64,000 nucleotides of DNA from Voacanga thouarsii (taxonomy: Eukaryota > Streptophyta > Magnoliopsida > Gentianales > Apocynaceae): assembly GCA_026120185.1 (NCBI GenBank), contig JANUWF010001636.1, forward strand, positions 124,001 to 188,000. Reading direction: 5' to 3'. Each line of letters starts with the position of its first letter. Within the stretch, counting starts at the first letter, position 1. The position numbers and the translations under genes are program-made. Under the pieces are notes generated by a model. The model did not search any database. It was not told the origin of the DNA and saw nothing but the letters and a program-made list of their open reading frames with translations. Of the stretch, positions 42,971 through 55,839 are shown one piece after another.

Positions 42971-45416
42971 CTTGAAAAGACAGATATCTTATACTCAAAT
43001 GAAAAAATGCCAAAAGAATGAGGAAAGAGGAAGTGGAGAAGGAAATGAGGGGGAAGGGCCATGACTTGATATTCCTAGAAGTACACAAATCCTGTACAAA
43101 TGGAGAAAAAGGTCCAGGCTATCTGAAACATTAGGGCTATGAGAATTGCATCAAACAATGATAATCCTTCATTAAGCCTGGCCATCTGCAGCAAGAACAC
43201 ATTGAAGAAAGTTGGAAGGTAGTAAATTTCTTCATCTCAAAGGGCAGGGAATTCAATTTCTAACGATTTAATCATGAGGATGTAAAATGAGTAGAATTTT
43301 TACCCAAAATCCAGCTGTACTAAGAAACAATAGAAGTATAGAGTATGTGAACCAGCTATGCGATTGATATCCACTTAAAATAGACAGTCTCAAAAGGTTT
43401 GAGCTAAAAATTGAAAATCGAGAGTATAAGGTAAGAGAATTCTAAAAATCTACAGACAAAATTCAGTAAGTTCCAAAAACTCACAGAGATTTGGCAAACA
43501 ATACTAAACACGAACCAATAGCACCAGAAACAGTAAGCTTTAAGCTCCTCTCCTGGATTACCAAGTTAGAAGCAAGCACAATTAAAGTAGGCCAATTATC
43601 TCCATCTACTCAACTCCCAAAACAAGTGATAAGGGATAACAAAAGCAGGAAATTAAAGGGTTAATGAAGCATTCAACATTCTACTAATACAGAAATTTTA
43701 AATTGCTTCCAAGTTATCTCACCTGTATATTGAGTGATGCAACGCGACAACTATGGCTAAAATCATACAGTAAAGAAGAAAAGCAATATTGCTATATTTC
43801 TCTGCCAACTACTCTGGTGTATAAAACTGTAAAGAAAAATAGTAGAGAAACTTCTTAATTGTCAAAATAAATAAATAAATAAATCTACAGTGATATTAAA
43901 TAATGCAGAAAAAAGGTCAATTAAAAGTGTAAAAGTGGCATTGATTTGAATGTAAACTCAACAAACTAAGTAATTCTAACCTAATGTGCGCCCCCCTTCA
44001 TCAAATTTGCATACAGTTCTTCACTATTAAAGAAAAATTTTGTGAGTTTGTTTGACCTCTGCAATCTTAATTATTTATAAAACAAGTATATCATAAGGTA
44101 TATGAATGTAATTGTGCTTGATTCTTTGCCTATTATTTAAAGAGTTAAGGTAACAACCTAACCAATGTCCGGTGAAATTGTTTAGACTTTTGGAGTTACA
44201 AGAAATAGATACCAAGGTTATCAAATTGGGAATACTTCTTGAAATGAACAATTCCTGACAAGTAAAAGATCTAAATCTGATCAGTCCCTCAAATATTATC
44301 TAGTTCTGTAGCAACCAATAAAAGGCATCATTTTAAAGCTGAACTATGTGATTACTGGATGTACAAGGATCTGTTCGTTTTAATCACTCCAATAATTAAG
44401 TGGTGAGTACTCTCTCATTTTCTTGGTTTCTAGAACTAATGGCGAACACCTTTATTTTCAAAAACCAACACAAATTTAGAGGTAGCTTAAAAGAATTATT
44501 AGAGTAAATACAAAGCAAACATTTAAAAAAAAAAACTATAGTCGGATATTTCTACTACAATTTTGCTTCTCATATTACTCTATCAATCAAATAAAAAACT
44601 TCCATTGCTGTTTGGATAGATTCCAATTATCCAGCAGGGTTGACAACAAATTTATTCTAAAAAAGGCAAAACTGGCAAGCTTTACTTTACACTTATTAAC
44701 CAAATATCTTGCAATTTGTTACCACGGAGTCTTGCTCCTTCTGCAACCTATAATAGAGACACTCTACCAATTATGCTCATGAAAAAAGCTTACCGATATC
44801 TTTCTAAGTACAACAAACAAAAAAAATACAAGGTCATACCACTAGTCTAATTTACCCCAATCCAAAAATACCAATGGTAGATCCCACTTCCACATCTGCT
44901 GTTCTCCAGGCAGCACCTACCTCTGAAAATTCAAATTGTACTAAATCATGCAATTTGTGTCATTTTAGCACCCAAGCATCATTGGAAAGCATAACCATGA
45001 ACCATGGTAATAGTCTGCCAGAAATGCAAATGTTGGTTGAACACACTCTAAAACCCAAGGTAAACTCTTGCCACAATGATTGCCTGAGTGAAACACCATA
45101 CTAACTGACAGAAATTGAATTCTATTAACTTTCATTTTACACCCTTACACTGAAACATGCCAAAAAGGGAAAACAAAATCTAGTAGAAACATTACAATAG
45201 AAAATTTGTGATTAATTTAAATAGAAAGCTATACCCTATACCATCTATTTCTATCTTTAAATGTGTGTTCTTTTATTTCTTTGAGACGAAGGTCATGTCA
45301 AAGAAAAGTAGGCAGGGGCGAAAAAATTAGTAGATCATGCCTTCAACGAATAAGAAAATTACTAGCTTTAGGAAAGAATTTAGGTCATCCACTAGGCTAA
45401 TACTCATACAATATCA
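42971..45416. other. Probable intron or intergenic DNA
   Basis: Ordinary AT-rich sequence between the viroplasmin-type exon and the right inverted-repeat arm. Short open frames (for example 44874-45104) show no domain. Confidence 0.5.
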
Positions 45417-46053
45417 GCATTAAAAGACTTAGCTATTGGTACATGCCACAAATATCATGCTCATGTGAAATAATCAGTCTATCCAAAAAGAGCATTGGCA
45501 AATGTCCTCAAACCAAAATGAAACACAAAGATGTAAGAAATCTCACCTCAAAATTGGTAGATTAGTTTTGGGGCTGCAAATTGAATCTCACGCCAGTAGA
45601 ATCTCCGGATCTACACCTAGAAACAAAGTCGCATTGTCAATCGGAAAGATGTCTGGACAGAAAGAGAAAGAGATGGAGGAGGTCCGGCGGGCAACGGATT
45701 ACAACTGGGAAAAGAATGAAGAAAAAGCAGACCTCACTTAAACCGTCTGAGAATGCCTGGAGCTGCACCTAAAATGGAAGCCATATTGCCAGATAAAGAA
45801 AGAGAGAGTGACAAAGATCGGGGGTTGCTGTCGAGCAGGGGAGATGACAGCAGAGTGAAGAGCTTGAAGGCATAGAATATGGTGCTTTGGAGAGTTTTGG
45901 TGGAAATGCAAAATTTCACCGGATCGGGAACGGCTTCTCTTTAACCATGGTTGGGGTTAAGGAGAAAATGGAAAAAAAATTAAGTTGAAATAAAATAATT
46001 CAAAGGACAGGTGTCGTGTTTGGAGGACTCGATTGACAGGTGGAGCCGTGGAC
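45417..46053 (-). repeat. Right arm of the long inverted repeat
   Basis: Reverse complement partner of 38375-39055. The arm is interrupted at 46053/46054 by the MULE and its outer end resumes at 61493. Confidence 0.85.
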
Positions 46054-46191
46054 GGATCAGGGGCCGTGTAATTCCTGTACGGGAATTGCGCGGCCCTTTT
46101 GCGGCCGCAATTCAAGAACCCAGATCGTACAACACAGAAGAGACCACGTCTTCTAACTCCAAAGCAGGGCAAAACGACATTGTTTTGCCCT
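46054..46191 (+). repeat. MULE left terminal inverted repeat region
   Basis: This contains the terminal GGATCAGGGG, an extra local hairpin (GGGCCGTGTAATTCC opposite GGGAATTGCGCGGCCC at 46061-46096), GCGGCCGC, and the near-palindrome at 46166-46191 (AGGGCAAAACGAC and its complement). Confidence 0.8.
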
Positions 46192-49100
46192 AATCTGGCT
46201 TTAGCTCCACAACGGCTGAAGCCAAGCCGAGCTTCAGTTTCGAGGACGAAAAGTGCAGATAAGATGTTTGGCAGCGTGAGTTGATGTTTTCTTTATTACC
46301 AATACGAACTGTTTCAGTTTCTTCATGCCACCATCTTGCCTTGCTCTTTCATCTCCTTCAACGAAAAACCCATTGCCATTGTTAAAGTTTTTGTTGCCTA
46401 TTCACCTCCCCCGTCACCAAAAAACCATCGTGCTTTTCCTCTCCGAGTTGCTCATTCGCTCCATCACTGTCAGCCTCTTTCTCCTTCTGTCCCTTCACCA
46501 TTTGTGGATACTATCAGTCAGTGTCGAGTACCGTATTTTGTCTCTCTCTTATCACTATAAAGAACACCTTACCTTCCCTCACTGTCAACCTCTTTTGAAG
46601 CATGGGATAAAAAAAAAAGAAGTGGCAAGAAAGCGAGAACGAAGAAGAAGAAGGGAGTTCTGCAACTTTTGAACCTTAGGATAGCTTCAAAGCTCAGGTA
46701 AGATCATTTCCCTTAGAACAAAAAAGTATTCGGGGCATCTCAAGGTTTCATTTAATACAAGTGTTGTTTGAGGTTGGGATATTAGCCGTTAAAGTCCTTG
46801 GAAAAAATTTTCTATTTACACATTGTTTGGGGTTGGGATGTTAACCATTTTTCTTAAAGATGTTTTGGTGAAATTTTGCTGTTCATTTTATGTGAATGAA
46901 ATGCAGTGAAAGGAAGGGCAAAAATAAGTCACACAAAGGTTATGTAAAGTAAGAAGATAAGTTGAAAATGGAATGAAAGAAATGCTGGAAACAATTTTTG
47001 AGTCGGGTGTGGCAAGAGCATGAGTCTCTCTCTGTGCTAGTTGACCTCTCATTTCTTTTGACTGGGTTTTAGTTGACCTGGAAAGCTCTTAAGAGCACCA
47101 TGGTCTACAGAAAGGAAGTAAGTTCTGGATAATAGAAGAGTGGCCTAGTTGGATGGATTTCTGCATCACTATTGTTAAATGAGTGGTTGAATTTGATGAA
47201 TACTAAAAACTGATGGTGTAGATGAAAGTTGAGATGGACAACATTTGATATAGCTTAATTGACAAATCGAAAATATTAGCCAACTGGAGAAAGTATCAAT
47301 TCACATTCCTTTATCAGGGCAATTTTGTTAGATACTGTTATGGGAGGATGCTCCCCCCCCCCCCCCAAATGTTGTTCTTACAAATTTTCTTCAACAATAG
47401 ATATTCTAATCATGAAAGTTCTTTGCATATATATAGTTTTCTCTAGAGTGAGCTTTTGATGTTCTCTTTTGGTTTTTGCTTATGGTAACTATTCAAAGAC
47501 ATATAATAGTTTCTTCATTGTCTGATTCTGCCTGTATATTGTCCGCCTTTATCTTATGCATCTGTATCTATGACATTTCAAATTAATGGCTTCAGGAACA
47601 GCAATAGTATCTTGGATTAATTGAAACTGTATGATGAACCTCTTGTAGTTTTTTGTCACTCGAGCATTTTACTTGCTGTCTAATGCTTATAGACTAAGAC
47701 CCTTTGCTTCTTTGTTAGTTTATTTAACTGGATGAGAGCTGCCCATATAGTCTTGGAGGAGGTTTTCTCTTTGCAGCTGAACTTTTGTTCTTCTGTTATG
47801 AGGATCTAATTAATGTTAGGTGTAAACATGTCTATTGCAAAACCAGCTATTCTAGTTATGTTTCATCACTTTTGCCTATTATGTAGCAGGTCTGGTATTA
47901 CTTTGGACATTAACTTTAACAATTTTTTTTAACTCTCTCTGGCATCGTTTGAAGCAATAGGCAAAAGTTTTTTTCATATTCTAAAATTATTCAAACAATA
48001 TTTCTACTTCCTGGGTCTTTTAGTAGTTTATGTCCATTTAATGATTCAGCTAGAAAAGATGTATATCAAATGGAAAGGAAAAGTAAAGATTCAGGCAAAA
48101 AAGTAAATCCAAACAACATAACTAGCACTTCCTCGTAGTTAGGTGCATTTACGTGTTTGCAATATATTTTGTGCTTTAGCTTTTGACTGTTGGGTTATGC
48201 TTAACTTACTGTATCTGATAGATGGGAGTCATTTGTAAGTAGAGAATGTCTTCTTTTTCTGCATTTTCATTTCAATCCTTCTTTGGGAATAATAACAAAC
48301 ATGAAATGCTTCAATTTACTGGTCTTGTTTGATTTTTCTTTCATTTTTGCAAATTATGATACAATTGGAAAAGTAAATCTCACATGCAAAAACTAAATTT
48401 AATGTGTTTCTGGTGGAATTATGTATGCAGTCACTTTGGCATTGTTTTAGGCTTCTTTAACATAAGATTCACTTTGAGTTTTCTCTAATCTTGTGTATCA
48501 TTTATGAATTTGATCAGTGTTATATAAATGGTGAGGAGTTCAGTTTGCTAAAAATGTTCTCACTCTACTTAACACCAGTAATGGCAACTCTACTTGTAAA
48601 TGATTCTGTCCCGTATGATTGCTGTAGTGCTTATTAACTTTATTGCTATGAGGTTTTCATTTTCCTATTCTTCTCATCTTTCTTGGATGTTTAGATTATA
48701 TTTAGGATGTAACAATATGTTAAATATTTAGATTATATTTTGGTGACCAAAGGTCACGAGTTCGAACCACTGTGGAAACAGCCTTTTGGCAAAAAGTCAA
48801 GGGAAGGCTGCGTACATATCCGTTCCCTCCCCCTACCCCCGCATGGAGAGGAGTGCTTGGTGCACCGGGGCTAGCCCTAACAAAAAAAAATCTCTTGATT
48901 TTCATTGATACCTGCTTTTTGTGCAGTGTGGTCTAGGTGATGCTTTTCGCTGCAGTACATATCCTTATAATTTTTGTTCATTAGTTATAGCTATGGAATT
49001 GTTGTGATTGCAGGGTATTAAACTCACATGGCTGAACCAAAGCATGCCATGATATATTATAAGAGTTTTGAAGCTGATTTTGGGTGGTTTTGAATGCTAA

Positions 49101-51049
49101 CAAAGCTACATAAATTAAATAAACTAAAGCTGGTTGCATAATGCTCCTGAAAATACGGTTTTGTTATGTTCAATACCATGAACTATTTGGAAGCTTTTAA
49201 GGGAGCTAGGTTGAAGGGGTGAATGAAACTCTTTTACTGAAATAATGTCTTAGAAAGCTTAGAGTTTACAAGTTACATGGAAAAAGTCATAGAAATTTCC
49301 GAGGTAAAATTTCTTCTAAAATTGGAATACTGTTTGAGCAATTTGTGTACGCTGTTTGTTTGCTAATTTAACCATATGGAATGGACTTAATTCTGGAACC
49401 TTGTGAGTTAAAATTTGTAGATAAATATTTTAGGAACATTTTGAGATATATTTGACTTGATTTGGATAAGTGGATAAAACGTTATAGAGTATATAATGAA
49501 GGTTGTCATAATATGATTGCTGAGAATGGTGTTTTTGCTTAATTAAAGAAGGTTGGTTGTTTTACCTTATTTTAACCTAAGGGATTGTTATAAACCTTGA
49601 GAGATTGAATATACCTGAAGCCTTTGATATGAAAAAGAAAATGTTCATGTGGTTTGTAGGATATTTGATGCTTGCTTTGTCTCACCAAAGCAAAATATCT
49701 ATATAGACTAAAGTAACCATATAGAAATGGAATAGTGGTTATATTTTCATTTTTTGTTTCTACTTAGTTGAGTTGGATGCTTTGTTTCATCATGGAATAT
49801 TGTAACACTTTGTTGTAAGTGATCTTAATTGGAGGGGACGATAAACCTTGGGAAGTATTGAATCCAAAAACTTTCAAATACAAGGTGAGTTCTTGTTAGC
49901 CGAAAAAACATGTTCTGCAAGTGGTTTTTAAAAAAATTCATGGCCACAATATCACAATATGTAATATTTCCTTTTTTTAACCTGTCCTATGTAGTGTGTG
50001 AATGACTTTCAAACTAATTCCATAAATTTTTCCTTTACAATAGTCTAACAACTCGTAGATATTTGTAAGTTCGTCTGTTTTATATATGCTTTCTTAAAGC
50101 ATTATTTTGCCATGTTTAAATATGAATAAGATCTATACTTTGCTTATCAACTTTTAGATATTAATGAATCTCTTAAATCCTTTTCTCTTCTTAAGAAATC
50201 CACCTCTTTTGAACCTCTTTACTCCCTCACTGTCAACCTCTTCCTCAAACCTCCCCCTTCATCGTTTGTGGTTGCTATCGAAGAGGTGTCATTAGCTGCT
50301 TTCTGCTTCCCTCATCTCACATACGTGACGGTGTTTTCAGAGTGGGGACCCTTCTACAAATAACATTATGCTAGTTTAAAGGTGTCTTCTTTTAACTAAA
50401 TGTCTGTTATTTTTTAGTTTCCTGTCTTTGTTGTCTTTATAATGCCTTAGTTCGAACCCAATATGGAGCTTTTATTGTGATCTTTCTATGTTTCTTGATT
50501 TACGCTTGGTTTATGTTTCTCTGCTTTCCAGCAGCTTGTGTTTTATATTTTCTACTACTTTTTTAGAGTTCTACCATTTTCTGTGAAATATTTGATATTA
50601 TGGTTGCAATGGGAAAAAAAAATATGGTTAGAATGCGGTTTAGAAATGTTGAAGTGAAGTTTTGTAGTTGTAGTGATTACCCATTTTGAAATAGTAATTG
50701 TAGTCGTATAATAAATTGAAAATTACTATCTTGAAAATGACACGAATATCATCATAAGTTACATTAAACATACATTTTATACTAACAGGCCAGTTTCATT
50801 GTCATTGCGTCATGTCATCAAGGAGGATGCATCTTAATAATGCAGCTACATTCTGAACAACTTTGTACTTGACCTGTACTGTGTCTTTTCAGCGGTTGTG
50901 TATTCATTGGATGCATTAACATTTCATTTCTGTTAAGGATTATTGAACTTTTCTCTTTACTTGGGAGTGAGATTATTACTAGATAGAGAAACTACTATTG
51001 GGCATGCATTTTGAGTGGAAAACATCCATGACTACTTCTATGGCTCAAA
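46192..51049. other. MULE left interior, no gene recognised
   Basis: AT-rich with a proline/serine-rich open frame at 46325-46672 that I do not trust. Part of it (CCTTCACCATTTGTGGATACTATC) resembles 50245-50285. A C-tract lies at about 47352-47367, and a SINE at 48742-48890. Confidence 0.55.
48742..48890 (+). mobile_element. 5'-truncated tRNA-derived SINE (Au/TS-like)
   Basis: Starts GGTGACCAAAGGTCACGAGT with the B box GTCACGAGTTCGAACC, then GGAAACAGCC, AAGGCTGCGTACAT, CCCCGCATGG and GTGCACCGGGGC, a body shared by widespread angiosperm tRNA-derived SINEs. The A-box half of the head is missing. It ends in an A-tract at 48882-48890. It lies inside the MULE. Confidence 0.85.
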
Positions 51050-52703
51050 GGCTTCTGAAAGCCCACGTATAATGCACAATAACTTAAATGTGCTTTTAAT
51101 TACAGATAAATTGCTTCATGAAAGTTTATTTTTTGTAATTCTAATAGTGTTTTTTTTTATATAAAAAAGAGGTATTTTGTTTATTTTTTTTTTAACAAAA
51201 ATGTGCTAGCTGTTAGTAATTTTAGTGATACAATAGTAAAAGAATGTAATAATGGTTAGTATATGTGCTAAGTATATGGGGCGTCAATACAAGCATGATT
51301 GGGGAACCTTTCAATGCTTTGCGATGATGGTTTACCATCAGAAACCCACGTATGATGCACAATAACTTAACTGTGTTTTTTTCTACAGAATTTTTTTTTT
51401 TGTAAGTCTAGTAGTGTTTTTATTTGATAAAAAAAAAAAAAGGTGTTTTGTTTAATTTTTTTTTACAAAAATGTGATAGCTGTTAGTAATTTTAGTGATA
51501 CAGTTGTAAAAGAATGTAGTAATGGTTAGTATATGTGCTAAGTATATGGAGCGTCAATACAAGCATGATTCGGGAACCTTTCGGTGCTTTGCGACGATGG
51601 TTTACGATCAAAAGCCCACGTATGATGCACAATAACTTAATCGTGTTGGCATTCTACAGAAAAAAGTTTTTTGTAATTCTAGTAGTGTTTTTATTTGATA
51701 AAAAAGAGGTATTTTGTTTAAATTTTTTTAACAAAAATGTGCTAGCTATTAGTAATTTTAGTGATACAGTTGTAAAAGAATGTAGTAATGGTTAGTATAT
51801 ATGCTAAGTATATGGGGCGTTAATACAAGCATGATTGGGGAACCTTTCGGTACTTTACGATAATGGTTTACCATCAGAAAGCCACGTATAATACACAATA
51901 ACTTAACCGTGTTGGCATTCTACAGAAAAAAGTTTTTGTAATTCTAGTAGTGTTTTTATTTGATAAAAAAGAGATATTTTCTTTAATTTTTTTTAACAAA
52001 AATGTGCTAGCTGTTAGTAATTTTAGTGATACAGTAGTAAAAGAATGTAGTAATGGTTAGTATATGTGCTAAGTATACGGGGCGTCAATACAAGCATGAT
52101 TGGGGAACTTTTCGGTGCTTTGCGACGATGGTTTACCATCAGAAGCCCACGTATGATGCACAATAACTTAACCGTATTTTTTTCTACTGAATTTTTTGTT
52201 TTTGTAATTCTAGTAGTGTTTTTATTTGATAAAAAAGAGATATTTTATTTAAATTTTTTTTAACAAAAATGTACTAGATGTTAGTAATTTTAGTGATACA
52301 GTAGTAAAAGAATATAGTAATGGTTAGTATATGTGCTAAGTATATGGGGCGTTAATACAAGCATGATTGGGGAACCTTTCGGTACTTTGCGACGATGGTT
52401 TACCATCAGAAGCCCACGTATGATACACAATAACTTAACCGTGTTGGCATTCTACAGAAAAAAGTTTTTTGTAATTCTAGTAGTATTTTTATTTGATAAA
52501 AAAAATGGTATTTTGTTTAATTTTTTTTAACAAAAATGTGCTAGTTGTTAGTATTTTGAGTGATACAGTAGTAAAAGAATGTAGTAATGGTTAGTATATG
52601 TGCTAAGTATATGGGGCGTCAATATAAGCATGATTGGAGAACCTTTCGGTGCTTTACGACGATGGTTTACCATCAGAAGCCCACGTATGATGCACAATAA
52701 CTT
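51050..52703 (+). repeat. 267-bp tandem repeat array, about 6 copies
   Basis: Units start (arbitrarily, at GTGCTAAGTATATGG) near 51265, 51536, 51801, 52068, 52335 and 52600, with a partial unit before them. Each contains AATACAAGCATGATT, GCTTTGCGACGATGG, GCCCACGTATGATGCACAAT and GTGCTAGCTGTTAGTAATTT. Two subtypes differ just after AATAACTTAA: one continues GTGTTGGCATTCTACAG and the other has a T-rich stretch. Open frames repeated in each unit are by-products of the repeat. Confidence 0.93.
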
Positions 52704-52990
52704 GCGACGATGGCTCATGTAGTTACATAGGATGTTCATGCATTTGTGGCAGGTGTTCATGTGGTTATGTAGGATGTTCATGTATTTGTGGTAGGTGTTC
52801 ATGTGTGAGTATGGCTGTGTTTGTGTGGTTGTGAAAGGTGCTATATGGTTGGCAGGTGTTCATGTAGTTATATAGGATGTTCATGTATTTGTGACAGGTG
52901 TTCATGTGTTTGTGTGGCTGTGTTCATGTGATTGTGAAACTTGATGCTCAATACAGAGGGCTACATCTGTATTCATGTGATTGATTTTAG
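52704..52990 (+). repeat. TGTTCATGT minisatellite
   Basis: AGGTGTTCATGT and GGATGTTCATGTATTTGTG alternate through this stretch, giving at least seven TGTTCATG strings with spacings near 20 bp. It directly follows the 267-bp array. Confidence 0.85.
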
Positions 52991-54100
52991 TTTTCATTAA
53001 AAGATAAACAGTATGGAAACCAGAGGTTAAAAAACATAGAAGGATTCAAACCATGCTCAATACAGAGGGCTGCATCTGTTCTAACCTTGCAGGGCAAAAT
53101 CAATTGTTAGAATTATAAGGTTAGGGGCGTACAAGAAATTGCGTACACAACAGCAAAAGAAAACACCCTAAGCAAATTCTAAGGGATAAAAAATTTGGAT
53201 TTATCCTATTTAGTCAGCTACCAAAACAATCATCCATGCTATAACGAGCACTTCTTGTGTATCAAATGGAGAGAAACAAATATTTAGAAAGTAACTATAA
53301 AATTCATTGCCAAGTTAAAAATGTGGTTGATATATCTCAATCTTAAATTGGCCAAATTGGGAAATGAATTTATATCAGGCAAACGAATTTGAGGGTGCAA
53401 AATTTTTTTTTAAGAAAAAACAATAACAGCAAGGCTAATCTCCCACTCTTGCTAACTATGAATTCCTTCATGCATAAGGGCCGGTTTTCATCTTCTCAAT
53501 GGCATCACAAAGAGAAATGGGAGGCGATTAACATTAGTAAAGATCAGTGAGTATAAAACTTTACAAATGAGCAGGACTGAAGTGCTTCAAAACAGGGGAG
53601 TGAGGCCAGAGCCGAACTGGCACCCTCCATTGAGAGATGGAACCCGCGTCACCCCGGGTTGTATGATGTTCATGTTGTCATGTATGATGTTCATATATTT
53701 GTAGCGGTTGTTCATGTGTTTGTATGGCATGTTCATGCACTAACTAGTACAGATTGCTAGAAGCTGGGAATTCTTAGAACGATGGTTGTGTAAGGTGTTC
53801 GGCTATTGGTTTGCATGCTGCTAGTAACAATATATTTTTAACTTTTTGTTAGTTCACCAGGCTGTAAAACTTGAGATTACCATTAATATTCAAATCATAA
53901 AGTTTGTCATTACATAGCCAATGCCAAGGACCATTCCAGACAAGGAATGTATTGGAAAAAAAAAAAAAAACAGGGACAGAAGGATTATGATAAAACTAAA
54001 CAGGCTAAGCATGAGAACAGAGAAAATAAAAAGGGTAGTAAGCGGCCTTCAAGAGGAAGATTCCGTCAAGGAAACAACCCATCTAAGGAATGGACGCCTA
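52991..54100. other. MULE interior, no gene recognised
   Basis: This contains a second small TGTTCATG cluster at about 53660-53740. The lysine-rich plus-strand open frames near 53921-54183 lie opposite the minus-strand ORF and are not supported. Confidence 0.5.
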
Positions 54101-54577
54101 TCATCCAGACATGTTCATCTGTGTGCATATCCTCTCAGAGGGGAGAGGCTCATCCGGTCTCGCATAGGTTAGAAAAGCAATAATGGACTCTCTTTGTTTT
54201 GCGGTAAGAGTCCATCCATTGTCATCACAGAAATTAGCACATATATTTAGCATCGCACGGCGTTGTAGCCTGTTTTCCAGGAGGTTATTCTCTTCTCGAT
54301 ATCGACCAAGTGCAAACTCATGATCGGCAAGACTGTGGAGGGGCAACAAATGAGCGGTCAGATATGGGATGACTTCCCGCATCAACTCAAATTCAGTTAG
54401 GAGTTACTTCTGTTCAATAATCTTCAGTTCGATGTCTTGGCGTAGGAAGCTAAGGTACAATGTAGGATTGGCACGCCATGCACGTTCATGGTCATTACAG
54501 GGATGCATAAGTAGAAGTCGGGTCACAGACCCGGGATAATAGATACTGGCACTCTCAAGACTTGTCACGGGCTCCAT
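54101..54577 (-). pseudogene. Unidentified MULE ORF, one in-frame stop
   Basis: From ATG at 54577 (MEPVTSLESASIYYPGS) the frame is open to a TAA at 54404-54406 and then open again for 101 more codons to a stop at 54101. Without that stop the product would be 158 residues: an N-terminal half with LLLMHPCNDHERAWRANPT, and a helical, charged C-terminal half with GRYREENNLLENRLQRR. I recognise no family. A possible upstream exon (54980-54807, MNTTVKNVKLLAIYART) ends at a good GTAAGT donor but does not join in phase with the visible acceptor at 54599. Confidence 0.45.
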
Positions 54578-55311
54578 TAGATCTAAGTGATCGATTCTGC
54601 AGAAAATCAATGTTCTCCAATAACATTTGTGGCATTTGTTATTCGGGAAATACAGTAATTCTTATAGCAGTCGAAGATCATCTGCTAACAACCAAATGTT
54701 AATGCTGTCAGTATGATATTCAATTCAATTCAATTCAACTACCAAATATTAACCACCAAATATTTGGCGGTACAACAAATCTCCCAACCACCAAATATTT
54801 ACTTACTGCTTGATCGTTGATGGAGTGCCAGGCAGTATGAATCAGAACTATATTTAGATTTGCTCTAGATTTGGCGGCACGATAAGAAGGCGGCTTGGCA
54901 CCCTCCTGCTGGTAGCCGTCACTGCAGGGTGTTCGCGCATATATTGCTAGCAGTTTAACATTTTTCACAGTTGTATTCATGATTCATTTCTACGGCCAAG
55001 AAGAGTCGTTTCAAATTCAACTCCCGGTCACTTCAAGATTAACCTTTGGTTTTGATAGTTGTGAGTGGGCAACTAAGTGCTGAAACCTCTATATATGTAT
55101 CGGTGGGTTGAAGAAATCCAAAGAATTGAGTTTGGCACATACTCCATCGGTCGCCAAAGGAGTTCTTACTAAAATCCCGTGTTCAGGTATTCAGTAAAAA
55201 TAATCAGTTCATCTGATTGCATATATTGTTAATATACCTGTTGTGTGTGTTCATTGCTTTATTAGATGATGGTTCATGTAGTAACTGGTTGTTCACTTAG
55301 CTCTCAGGTTC

Positions 55312-55839
55312 ATGGCTTCCTCAAGCTGCTTTTCCCGTGAAAATTCGCGTGTCTTTCTGCCACAATATACACCCCGTATGATATACCAATGGATGGGAAG
55401 GCGCTGGGCATTGGAGACAACAGGAGAATTTTGGTATGACATGCAGCCGTCCTCATTCCAGAGCCAAAAAAATTATTCCACAATGCAACTGGAGTGGCAA
55501 TACCACGTGGACGAATCCATTAATCTTCATCGTCGATTAGCGTCAATAGACTTTCGTGCTCCAAAGAAAAAAGCAGAACAACTACAGCGTGGTGACTTCA
55601 AGTCATTGTCTAAAGCCCTGAACAGGATTCGCGAGGAGAATAATGTAATGGCAAAGCGCATTCTCATATGGGAGCACATGACACGCCTAGAGTGTACGCG
55701 GTCTACAGCTGTGCATGGACGATCCACTGCTGAGCGAATCCACATCTCTGATATGCTCACCCAAATATGCCAGGAGGACCAGCTTCACTCCGATGCGTGG
55801 GTTTCGAAAGAGGACAGCAGTGGGGGCGAAAGCGACTGA
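55312..55839 (+). CDS. Unidentified 175-residue protein inside the MULE
   Basis: One open frame runs from ATG (55312) to TGA (55837-55839) without interruption, in an element whose transposase is full of stops. The product has a tryptophan/aromatic-rich N-terminal third (MIYQWMGRRWALETTGEFWY), a middle basic helical section (FRAPKKKAEQLQRGDFKSLS) and an acidic serine tail (KEDSSGGESD). It has no signal peptide, membrane segment or zinc-binding pattern. It contains RIREENN, echoed by RYREENN in the ORF on the opposite strand at 54.1-54.6 kb, but I cannot show homology. I do not recognise the family. A CTCTCAG acceptor-like string lies just before the ATG. It could be an accessory gene of the transposon or captured host DNA. 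Confidence 0.55.
   Translation: MASSSCFSRENSRVFLPQYTPRMIYQWMGRRWALETTGEFWYDMQPSSFQSQKNYSTMQLEWQYHVDESINLHRRLASIDFRAPKKKAEQLQRGDFKSLSKALNRIREENNVMAKRILIWEHMTRLECTRSTAVHGRSTAERIHISDMLTQICQEDQLHSDAWVSKEDSSGGESD

Noticed and set aside
46325..46672. Plus-strand 115-residue frame after the MULE left end
   Set aside because: Low-complexity L/S/P composition, no domain, and part of it is repeated near 50.2 kb as non-coding DNA.
51535..52530. Repeated plus-strand frames in the 267-bp array
   Set aside because: The same frame recurs because the DNA repeats; it is truncated differently in each unit and has no homologue I recognise.
53921..54183. Lysine-rich plus-strand frames
   Set aside because: They lie opposite the more convincing minus-strand ORF and begin in an A-run.
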